From Bacteroidota bacterium (GTDB taxonomy: Bacteria; Bacteroidota; Bacteroidia; UBA8524): a stretch of 64,000 bases of DNA. The notes under the pieces were generated by a model. That model ran no database searches. It saw only the letters and a program-made list of their open reading frames with translations, and was not told the DNA's origin. A program made the position numbers and the translations under genes. Positions 54,379 through 61,312 of the stretch are shown in pieces. Position 1 is the first letter of the stretch. Every line of letters begins with the position of its first letter. Location: the NCBI GenBank assembly GCA_008933805.1, contig WBUH01000014.1, forward strand, positions 1 to 64,000, in the 5' to 3' direction.

Positions 54379-55407
54379 CTACAAACCCAATTTAGAAAAC
54401 TCTTTTATCCTGCGGATAAAGAAATCGAACACGATGCTTTTGTGATAAACACCTGTATTGTTGTGGGGGTGGGTTTTATAGGCTTTGTATTCACTACGGC
54501 GTTTTATCCATTTACCAATTTGCAGGGTAAATGTGGTATGGGCTTTAAACACCGCCAGCGTATCGCGCCAATTACCGTACACCAAAAACATAAGTGCGGC
54601 GGCATCGTCCATTAAAAACCGAAGCGGTAACTTCCACAACAATCCTGTGCCGTTCATGTTTTTTACCATCATGGCCATGCAGTTATGAAAGTTTAAAAAA
54701 GTTTTGCGCGGGTTTTGCCTAGATAGTGTTCCTCCGCCTACGTGGTGCACTACTGATGCCGGTTGCACCATAATTTTATACCCGTGGTTTTTCAATCGCC
54801 AGCAAAGGTCAATCTCTTCCATGTGGGCAAAAAAGTCGGCATCCAATCCACCCGCTTCAAAATACTTTTCAGAACGGATAAACATGGCTGCCCCACTGGC
54901 CCAAAACACTTCTTCAACAGTGTCGTACTGATTGGCATCAACCTCGGTATGGTCAATAATACGACCGCGGCAAAAAGGGTACGAAAGCGTATCAAGGTAG
55001 CCACCCGCTGCTCCTGCATATTCAAACCGCTCCTTGTGGTGGTAGGATAGTATTTTAGGTTGGCAGGCCGCAATGACTGCGTCGGTTTCCATTAAATCAA
55101 TAACGGGTTGCACCCAATTTGGAGTAACTTCCACATCACTGTTCAGCAGGATAAAGTAATCCGCCTCTACTTGTTTAAGGCATTCGTTATACCCCCCGGC
55201 AAAACCGTAGTTTACGGGTAGTTGTATAACGCGTATCTGTGGATAGTATTGGCGTAGAAACTCGACCGAGTCGTCGGTTGAGGCATTATCTGCCACAATT
55301 ACCTCAAAATTATCGTAACGGGTTTTCAGCGCCGCAGGCAAAAATGCCTCGAGCCATTTACGTGTGTTATAGTTTAATATTACGGCGGCTACCCTTGGCT
55401 GTGGCAT
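54379..55407 (-). CDS. Family 2 glycosyltransferase
   Basis: A 342-residue GT-A fold enzyme: 'VVILNYNTRKWLEAFLP', 'VIVADNASTDDSVEFLRQYYP', 'NYGFAGGYNECLKQVEADYFILLNSDVEV' (N-S-D in the DXD position), and later 'ASGAAMFIRSEKYFEAGGLDADFFAHMEEIDLCWR' with the catalytic E-D/E-E type acid. It ends in a basic, aromatic tail that may associate with the membrane. It probably transfers a sugar (often rhamnose) to a polysaccharide or lipid-linked acceptor. It is 9 nt downstream of the 55417 gene. Confidence 0.93.
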   Translation of the reverse strand: MPQPRVAAVILNYNTRKWLEAFLPAALKTRYDNFEVIVADNASTDDSVEFLRQYYPQIRVIQLPVNYGFAGGYNECLKQVEADYFILLNSDVEVTPNWVQPVIDLMETDAVIAACQPKILSYHHKERFEYAGAAGGYLDTLSYPFCRGRIIDHTEVDANQYDTVEEVFWASGAAMFIRSEKYFEAGGLDADFFAHMEEIDLCWRLKNHGYKIMVQPASVVHHVGGGTLSRQNPRKTFLNFHNCMAMMVKNMNGTGLLWKLPLRFLMDDAAALMFLVYGNWRDTLAVFKAHTTFTLQIGKWIKRRSEYKAYKTHPHNNTGVYHKSIVFDFFIRRIKEFSKLGL

Positions 55408-55416
55408 TTTTAGTGA

Positions 55417-55794
55417 TTAGTTATTATCTAATGCAGATGCACGGTAGGGGATAAACACAAAACGGGCTTCGGTGCCGTGTATCACAAACATACAGATAAA
55501 CTCTTTCGGGTCTTTGAAGTTCTCTTTAAAGTAGTCCGACTTATCAGCCTGTACTACTCCTTTGTCAACAAATTCCTCCAAAGTAGATGCACTAATGCTC
55601 CAATGGGTTGACATATCGTCTTTATCAAGTATTACCTCGCCAATTTCAATGTCTTCTCTATGAGCAATAAAGATGGGGTGTTTTGAGTAACCACCCTTAA
55701 TAATATCGCTTGAAGTTTCTTTGATGGATTCTTTCATCAAAATTAACTCAGCGCGCAGTTGTTGCAGTTGTACTTCCCAAGTGTGGTTAAGCAT
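55417..55794 (-). CDS. Conserved-looking hypothetical protein
   Basis: A 125-residue soluble protein with an N-terminal helix likely to form a coiled coil ('WEVQLQQLRAELILMKESIKET'), followed by a mixed alpha/beta part ('HPIFIAHREDIEIGEVILDKDD', 'FICMFVIHGTEARFVFIPYRAS'). No signal peptide, no metal motifs. It starts a same-strand run with the glycosyltransferase, lipid kinase and epimerase genes. I do not recognise the family. Confidence 0.65.
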   Translation of the reverse strand: MLNHTWEVQLQQLRAELILMKESIKETSSDIIKGGYSKHPIFIAHREDIEIGEVILDKDDMSTHWSISASTLEEFVDKGVVQADKSDYFKENFKDPKEFICMFVIHGTEARFVFIPYRASALDNN

Positions 55795-55861
55795 AGCGGC
55801 TGCAAAGGTAGGGTTTTGTATGTTTTTTTGCTGTCAAATAAGGAACGGGGTAAAATTGTTA

Positions 55862-56070
55862 CGACGGGTATAAAACCCGTCGCTATTTGCTCGATGTTTC
55901 AGGAGGGTTTAAAACCCTCCTGAAACAAACCCTTAAAAGAACAGGATTTTATATCCTGTCGTAACCTGTTTGTGGCGGGTTAAAAACCACCGCTTTTGTG
56001 ATTACAACCTGCACGGGACTTAAGTCCCGTGCAGGTTGTAATCTTAACAGGATGGGGTTTAAACCCCATC
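55862..56070. repeat. Cluster of six palindromic hairpins
   Basis: The 534-nt gap 55795-56328 has no gene. It contains six adjacent inverted repeats that differ in arms but share a G-run / AT centre / C-run plan: 55862-55882 (8-bp arms), 55896-55926 (15-bp arms), 55941-55959 (7-bp arms), 55974-55993 (imperfect), 56000-56043 (perfect 44-nt palindrome, centre CTTAAG) and 56051-56070 (perfect 20-nt palindrome, centre TTTAAA). After them comes a direct repeat TTCACAAGC and several GTTAC words (56078-56150). Nothing else is recognised up to 56328. Confidence 0.85.
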
Positions 56071-56328
56071 TACAAATTTCACAAGCTTCACAAGCAATGT
56101 TACACTGTTATGCCGTTACGCAGTTACGGTGTTATTTTTGTTACGCAATCAACGCGGCTTTCGTGCATTTCCCTAAACTCTATACAATCGTTCAAACAAT
56201 AACCTTTTGTTTAGTGTAATTGGTTTTTTAGCAGATTAGTCCCTTGCAACCTTGCGGCATGGTTAATCATCTACCCCATACCAACTATTTTTCGGTTATT
56301 TGCACTACCAACCACTGTGTTTTATTAA

Positions 56329-57492
56329 ATGAATCAACCAAAAAACACCCTGCAACGGCTGTGGGATTGGCTAACGCCCAACCGCATCGCCTTGCTGTAC
56401 GGTATTGCTTTTATTTTGGCCTCGGTGGCGCAATATTTTAAGCCGCAAACAGGAGAATACACCAACTACAATAATTACATCATTTTTAAACAGGCCTTTT
56501 TTCACCTGTTGGATGGTAAAGATTTGTATATAATGTACCCTGCTGAGTGTTGGGACTTGTTTAAATACAGCCCTGCCTTTGCTTTGTTTATGGGGGTGTT
56601 TGCATGGCTGCCCGATATTGCAGGGCTAACTCTTTGGAACCTGCTAAATGCTATGGTGCTGTGGTATGGTTTTGCCACAATACCCCAAGCCACTAACAGG
56701 CAAAAAACCTTTATGCTGCTTTTTGTATTTATTGAGTTGCTCACCAGCATACAAAACGCGCAAAGCAACGGCCTGATAGCAGGATTGATACTATTGGCAT
56801 TTAACAAACTGGAAAACGGAGATGTACGGTGGTCGTCGTTGTTTATCACCCTTACCGTATTTATAAAACTGTTTGGCTTAGTAGCTTTTGCACTGTTTTT
56901 GCTATACAAGCAGAAGCCGAAGTTTATACTTTGGAGCATAGCGTGGACACTATTATTGTTGGTATTACCAATTGTTGTAAGTGGTTACGACGGGCTGCTG
57001 GCACAATACCAAAGTTGGTGGAAGATGCTGAAAGAAGACCACAGCGCATCCGTAGGATTATCAGTTATGGGGTGGTTACAAACGTGGTTTGGCTACAATG
57101 GTAGCAAAACATTGATAACATTGGGTGGTGTGGCATTATTTTGCCTTCCGTTGATAAAAGTGCAACGATACAGCGATTACACCTTCCGTTTACTGCTAAC
57201 AGCCTCAGTGCTGCTATGGGTAATTATATTTAACCACAAGGCAGAGTCGCCAACGTTTGTGATAGCCATTGCGGGTGCGGCTCTCTGGTATTTTATGCAG
57301 CCTAAAAACACGGTCGCATTAGTAATGATAGCGTTAGCATTTATATTCACCTCACTATCACCTACCGATTTGTTTCCGCCGCCTGTGCGCAAGCAATTCA
57401 TAGAGCCGTATGTATTAAAAGCAGTACCCTGCATATTTATTTGGGGGGTGCTTATTTACCAAATGATGTTTAAGAAATATAAAAACGCATGA
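56329..57492 (+). CDS. GT87/DUF2029-like membrane glycosyltransferase
   Basis: A 387-residue polytopic membrane protein with about ten hydrophobic segments. The first large loop has 'FFHLLDGKDLYIMYPAECWDLFKYSPAFALFMG', the typical loop of DUF2029 glycosyltransferases that use polyprenyl-phosphate sugars. A second marker is 'NAQSNGLIAGLILLAFN'. It would add a sugar, perhaps mannose, on the periplasmic side. Its stop overlaps the start of the MORN-repeat gene by 4 nt (ATGA). Confidence 0.83.
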   Translation: MNQPKNTLQRLWDWLTPNRIALLYGIAFILASVAQYFKPQTGEYTNYNNYIIFKQAFFHLLDGKDLYIMYPAECWDLFKYSPAFALFMGVFAWLPDIAGLTLWNLLNAMVLWYGFATIPQATNRQKTFMLLFVFIELLTSIQNAQSNGLIAGLILLAFNKLENGDVRWSSLFITLTVFIKLFGLVAFALFLLYKQKPKFILWSIAWTLLLLVLPIVVSGYDGLLAQYQSWWKMLKEDHSASVGLSVMGWLQTWFGYNGSKTLITLGGVALFCLPLIKVQRYSDYTFRLLLTASVLLWVIIFNHKAESPTFVIAIAGAALWYFMQPKNTVALVMIALAFIFTSLSPTDLFPPPVRKQFIEPYVLKAVPCIFIWGVLIYQMMFKKYKNA

Positions 57493-58601
57493 AAATCAAT
57501 AAAATCATAATAGCCATATTGTTTTTTGTGATTACAATACCCGGGTGGGCACAAGTACTGAAAGAGAAAGAGTACTCTGCAAATAAGGTTTTGCTGGCTG
57601 AAGGCGAAAGCTATAAAGACGGTAAACGCGACGGGTTTTGGAAACTATATACCATAGACGGTGAAATAGACCAAGAGGGCAAATATGAGGGGGGGATACA
57701 GCAAGGTGCTTGGAAGCGCTACGACCCTGCCAGTAAAAACTTGATAGAAGAAGTGGTGTATGTAAACAACATTGCCGACGGACCTTATAAAAGCTATCAC
57801 GTGAGCGGGAAAAAAGCCGAAGAAGGCACTTTTTACAAAGGGGTGCAGGTAGGAGAGTGGAAGGTATATTATGATAATGAAACGAACCATCTCGCATCAA
57901 AAGGGACGTATGCAAATGGTAAAAAAGATGGTATTTGGGCACATTATTACGACGCTCCCGGTAATTTGGTAAAAGAAACCGGCCCTATAAAAAGCGACTT
58001 AAGGCACGGCAAATGGCAGGTGTTTTACCCTACTGCAAAGGCGGTACTATTATCAGAAGGGGAGTATGTGAAGGGAGCAAAGCAAGGCGTTTGGACAATT
58101 TACCATGAAGAACCGCACACCCTTTATACACGCCTTACCTATATAGCTGATATGGAGCAGGATTCTTTTATCAGTTATTACCCTACAGGCAGTTTACACG
58201 AACGCGGATTTTATGCCAACGGCAAACTGAATGGACGATTTGAAGAGTTTTATCCTGACGGGAAACGCAAGCAAGATGGCAGCTACGAATACGGAATTAA
58301 AACAGGTCTTTGGAAGCAATATGCAGAAACGGGTTTGTTGAGTATTAAAGGGCTGTATGAAAACGGCAAAGCCAGCGGTATGTGGAGCTATTATAAAACC
58401 AATGGAGCACTTGAGTACGAACAGGAGTTTGTAAACGGTGAGATGAACGGCATACGCCAGGAGTATTACCCAAACGGTAAAATACAAGCGCGTGGAACTA
58501 TGAGCTACATGGGTAAAAACGGCCTTTGGTTATATTTTGACGAAGACGGCTCAGTACTTAAAAAAGAGAACTGGCAAAACGGGAAACTGCTGCCCGAATA
58601 G
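57489..58601 (+). CDS. Exported MORN-repeat (YwqK-like) protein
   Basis: A 370-residue protein with a signal peptide (1-21, 'IPGWAQ') and about 14 repeats of roughly 22-25 residues of the MORN-variant type, with the pattern 'G-x-W-x-x-Y-x-x-x-G-x-L-x-x-x-x-x-Y-x-N-G' (for example 'RDGFWKLYTIDGEIDQEGKYEGG', 'KTGLWKQYAETG'). Such proteins are often labelled YwqK antitoxins by homology, but nothing here supports a toxin partner. It is translationally coupled to the GT87 gene. Likely periplasmic or outer-membrane-associated beta-solenoid; role unknown. Confidence 0.85.
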   Translation: MKINKIIIAILFFVITIPGWAQVLKEKEYSANKVLLAEGESYKDGKRDGFWKLYTIDGEIDQEGKYEGGIQQGAWKRYDPASKNLIEEVVYVNNIADGPYKSYHVSGKKAEEGTFYKGVQVGEWKVYYDNETNHLASKGTYANGKKDGIWAHYYDAPGNLVKETGPIKSDLRHGKWQVFYPTAKAVLLSEGEYVKGAKQGVWTIYHEEPHTLYTRLTYIADMEQDSFISYYPTGSLHERGFYANGKLNGRFEEFYPDGKRKQDGSYEYGIKTGLWKQYAETGLLSIKGLYENGKASGMWSYYKTNGALEYEQEFVNGEMNGIRQEYYPNGKIQARGTMSYMGKNGLWLYFDEDGSVLKKENWQNGKLLPE

Positions 58602-58620
58602 GTAGATAACCCTCCCACAC

Positions 58621-58704
58621 CCCGTCACCCCGAACTTGTTTCGGGATCTCCTAAGTAATTATTGTGAATGGTAATGCAATGTTGAAACAAGTTCAGCATG
58701 ACTA
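58621..58704 (+). repeat. 84-bp MITE-like element, copy 1
   Basis: First of two direct copies (second at 58845-58928, 7 mismatches in 84). Ends form imperfect inverted repeats of 19 bp: GTCACCCCGAACTTGTTTC at the left and the reverse complement of GTCATGCTGAACTTGTTTC at the right, including a perfect GAACTTGTTTC / GAAACAAGTTC. It lies 20 nt after the MORN gene. This kind of sequence is a frequent interspersed repeat of Bacteroidota genomes. Confidence 0.85.
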
Positions 58705-58844
58705 CGTGTGCTACGCTTTCCACCCTCTGCCCCGCAAGCGGGGGAAATTGAAAATCGCACGAGTATCTATACTTGAAGAAACTGTGAAATAAGCTGACAT
58801 CCTAATGTCCTCCTCTTAGAGGAGGATACAGGAGGAGGAGCTAT
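58705..58844. repeat. Intergenic spacer with two further palindromic elements
   Basis: Between the two 84-bp copies are CCCCGC-AA-GCGGGG (58732-58745 area) and the palindrome TCCTCCTC-TT-AGAGGAGGA (about 58809-58827) followed by GGAGGAGGAG. Both look like known families of short Bacteroidota repeats. No ORF. The whole gap 58602-58925 is thus filled with repeats. Confidence 0.6.
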
Positions 58845-58928
58845 CCCGTCATCCCGAACTTGTCTCGGGATATCATAAGTAATTATCGTGGATGGTAATG
58901 CGATGTTGAAACAAGTTCAGCATGACTA
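58845..58928 (+). repeat. 84-bp MITE-like element, copy 2
   Basis: Second copy, 92 percent identical to 58621-58704 by direct comparison, with the same terminal inverted repeats. Its last three bases (58926-58928, CTA) are the stop codon of the phosphopantetheinyl transferase on the minus strand, so the element reaches exactly into the gene end. Confidence 0.85.
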
Positions 58929-59552
58929 AAACACCCAGCAAAGGCGATAATCATCGTCCATCAAAGTGGTGTGTAGTGTTAGCTTTTGCTCCCCGTTTTT
59001 TGATAGTATGGCATCCACAGAGTGAGCACCGTTTGCAAGAGGCAGCAATATTTTCATGTGGTGCTTAAAATCCACTCCGCCATCGCCGTACCATTTAAAA
59101 ATAGCTTCCTTACCTGCCCACAACAAATACATCGTTTCAAGGTCGTTTTCCCCTTCAAGATATTGCCATTCGTAATCGTTAATAAACTTACGGGCGATTT
59201 TTTTAATCCGTTCAGTCGTCTCTTCAATATCAATACCCACACTACCCGTGGTGCTTTTAATGGCGGCAGCATAAATGCCTGAATGGCTAAGACTGATGCG
59301 GCAATCCAACCCTTCAATATAAGGCCTGCCGTTAGGCATTTTCAAAAGCAGTAAAGGCTGGGAGCTTTCTGTTTTCAGCAATTCCTGTAATACCACCCTG
59401 CTGGCTAACCAATGCAGGTTGCGGCTTTCAAACTTAAATTCCTCGTGTGCAAACATCCAAAGCAGCTTGCGCAATTCTTCAACGCTCTCTGTAATTTTCC
59501 ACACCGCCATTTCGGTGGTATCATTCAGGTATTTTTGCAGCACTATAGGCAC
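58926..59552 (-). CDS. 4'-phosphopantetheinyl transferase (Sfp type)
   Basis: A 208-residue PPTase that moves 4'-phosphopantetheine from CoA to carrier proteins. The Mg-binding signature 'VGIDIEE' and the second motif 'WAGKEAIFKWYG' (W-x-x-K-E-A) are present, with 'RISLSHSGIYAAAI' before them. Translation starts at GTG 59552, 4 nt after a TACTTTTG element. The stop codon TAG lies in the 84-bp repeat copy 2, so the original C-terminus may have been altered by insertion. The target carrier protein is not in the window. Confidence 0.93.
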   Translation of the reverse strand: MPIVLQKYLNDTTEMAVWKITESVEELRKLLWMFAHEEFKFESRNLHWLASRVVLQELLKTESSQPLLLLKMPNGRPYIEGLDCRISLSHSGIYAAAIKSTTGSVGIDIEETTERIKKIARKFINDYEWQYLEGENDLETMYLLWAGKEAIFKWYGDGGVDFKHHMKILLPLANGAHSVDAILSKNGEQKLTLHTTLMDDDYRLCWVF

Positions 59553-59556
59553 GTTT

Positions 59557-59570
59557 CAAAAGTAAGTTTG
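59557..59570. promoter_or_regulatory. Overlapping divergent -7 elements
   Basis: Within the 38-nt gap between the PPTase and WD40 genes, TACTTTTG on the minus strand (59564-59557) and TAAGTTTG on the plus strand (59563-59570) both match TAnnTTTG and share two bases. They point in opposite directions, so only one polymerase could be seated at a time. The -33 boxes would lie in the coding starts of the opposite genes. Confidence 0.4.
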
Positions 59571-59590
59571 AAATGTGAGAATAGGAAGAT

Positions 59591-60499
59591 ATGACTTCGC
59601 TTACTGTACACAAAGCACATACCTACACCGGCCATAAAGACTGTATTTATGGGCTGGGAGAAGGTTTTTCCCAAGGCACATTTGTTACAGGGGGAGCAGA
59701 CGGATGGGTGGTTGAGTGGGGCCACCAAGCTCCCGGCGACGGACAACTGCTGGTGCAGGTAGATGCTCCTGTATATTCTTTTGTGGTGATTGCCGAAGCA
59801 CAACAATTGGTGTGCGGGACCCGTGCAGGAAACTTACACGTGGTAGATATGGGGCAACGCAGAGAAGTAAGAAACATTGAAGCCCACACAGCAGGCATTT
59901 TTGATATTATCCTTTTGCCCCAAACCAAACAAATAGTTACAGCGGGCGGTGACGGAGCTGTAAAAGTATGGGATAATACTTTTTTGCTCGCTGCCCAATT
60001 AAAGCATAGCACGAAAAGTGCCCGTGTAATAGCCGTAAACCCTGCAAAACCCGAGATGGCTGTTGGGTATAGCGATAACAGCATCCGTGTTTTTGATACC
60101 AATACATTTGTTTTAGTACATGAGATAGAGGCGCACAGCAACTCAGTATTTGCGTTGGATTATTCGCCCGACGGTAAATACCTGCTTTCAGGCGGCCGCG
60201 ATGCAGTACTGAAAGTTTGGGCGGCTGATAACGGCTATGCCCCGTTGCAAACCATTAATGCCCATTGGTATCACATAAACGCCATTAAATACAACCCCGC
60301 AGGCAGTTTATTTGCTACCGTAAGTCTTGACAAAACCCTCAAAATATGGGATGCAAATACGTTTGAATTGCTGAAGGTGATTGATAAGCCGAAGAACGAC
60401 GGGCATACCACATCGGTAAACAAAGTGCTGTGGGCAGATGATAACAGGCTTATAACTGCCAGCGACGATAAAACTGCTATGTTGTGGGTAATTAGCTAA
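59591..60499 (+). CDS. WD40-repeat protein
   Basis: A 302-residue protein, all of it WD40 repeats that would form one seven-bladed propeller. Blades end in 'GWVVEWG', 'NLHVVDM', 'AVKVWDN', 'SIRVFDT', 'VLKVWAA', 'TLKIWDA' and 'TAMLWVI', with GH-type starts ('HTYTGHKDCIYGL', 'AHSNSVFALDYSPDGKYL'). No signal peptide and no catalytic domain, so it is likely a cytoplasmic scaffold. Divergent from the PPTase by 38 nt. Partner unknown. Confidence 0.93.
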   Translation: MTSLTVHKAHTYTGHKDCIYGLGEGFSQGTFVTGGADGWVVEWGHQAPGDGQLLVQVDAPVYSFVVIAEAQQLVCGTRAGNLHVVDMGQRREVRNIEAHTAGIFDIILLPQTKQIVTAGGDGAVKVWDNTFLLAAQLKHSTKSARVIAVNPAKPEMAVGYSDNSIRVFDTNTFVLVHEIEAHSNSVFALDYSPDGKYLLSGGRDAVLKVWAADNGYAPLQTINAHWYHINAIKYNPAGSLFATVSLDKTLKIWDANTFELLKVIDKPKNDGHTTSVNKVLWADDNRLITASDDKTAMLWVIS

Positions 60500-60520
60500 T
60501 TAGTCTATAGTGGTTTGTGC

Positions 60521-60528
60521 TATTTTTG
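60521..60528 (+). promoter_or_regulatory. Candidate -7 element of dcd
   Basis: TATTTTTG, 94 nt before the dcd start. The leader that follows contains GCCTTTG (60552-60558 area) and CAAAGGC (about 60588-60594), which could pair as a 7-bp stem. Confidence 0.35.
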
Positions 60529-60622
60529 TCCCCCTCTTCGTCAAAAGAGTGCCTTTGGTTAGCGGCTACTAACTTTTTAGCTCTTATCAAAGGCAAATAA
60601 GCCAACTGCTAATAGCTACGAA

Positions 60623-61159
60623 ATGATACTTTCAGATAAAAAAATACTGGCCGAGATTGAAAAAGGCACCATTTTAATTGAGCCTTTCCGTAAAGATTGC
60701 TTAGGCAGCAACTCGTACGATGTGCATTTGGGACGTTACCTTGCTACCTACAAAGACCGTGTGTTGGACGCTAAAGAGCACAACAAAATCGACATTTTTG
60801 AAATACCCATGGAAGGGTATGTATTATACCCTGATATTTTATACTTAGGTGTAACCGAAGAGTACACTGAAACCCATGCCCATATTCCATTTTTAGAAGG
60901 CAAAAGCAGCACAGGACGTTTAGGGATAGACATTCATGCCACAGCAGGCAAGGGCGATGTAGGTTTTTGCAATACATGGACGCTTGAAATATCTGTAGCC
61001 CAGCCGGTGCGCATTTATCGCGGTATGCCTATTGGCCAGTTAATTTACTTTGAAATTAGCGGTGAAATTGAAACCAGCTACGACAGTAAAAATTCGGCTA
61101 AGTACAACAAACGTACTGTGAAGCCTGTGGAAAGTATGATGTGGAAGAACAAATTTTAA
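60623..61159 (+). CDS. dcd: dCTP deaminase
   Basis: A 178-residue trimeric deaminase of the dUTPase fold that turns dCTP into dUTP (or, if bifunctional, dUMP) in thymidylate synthesis. Motifs: 'CLGSNSYDVHLG' at the N-terminus, 'LEGKSSTGRLGIDIHATAG' (substrate and phosphate binding), catalytic E122 in 'TWTLEIS', and 'GMPIGQLIYFEI'. Length fits a single-domain enzyme. It stands alone between the WD40 gene and a T9SS gene. Confidence 0.95.
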   Translation: MILSDKKILAEIEKGTILIEPFRKDCLGSNSYDVHLGRYLATYKDRVLDAKEHNKIDIFEIPMEGYVLYPDILYLGVTEEYTETHAHIPFLEGKSSTGRLGIDIHATAGKGDVGFCNTWTLEISVAQPVRIYRGMPIGQLIYFEISGEIETSYDSKNSAKYNKRTVKPVESMMWKNKF

Positions 61160-61312
61160 CCGGAAAACCCTCGGTTATTATTAGGAAAACCCCGTTATTC
61201 TCCCTGTAGTCTTAATCAGATTACATTTAGCTGACAAATCTTTTGTTTTTCAAATAGCTGCGATAGAAATTTTTGTTAAATTTACAATAACAAACCTAAC
61301 CTATAAGCGCTT

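Noticed and set aside
55862-56070. Possible CRISPR array
   Set aside because: The palindromes differ in sequence and spacing; there are no identical direct repeats with regular spacers and no cas genes.
57489-58601. YwqK-family 'antitoxin' reading of the MORN protein
   Set aside because: The protein is exported and repeat-only, no toxin gene is adjacent, and the name is only a homology label.
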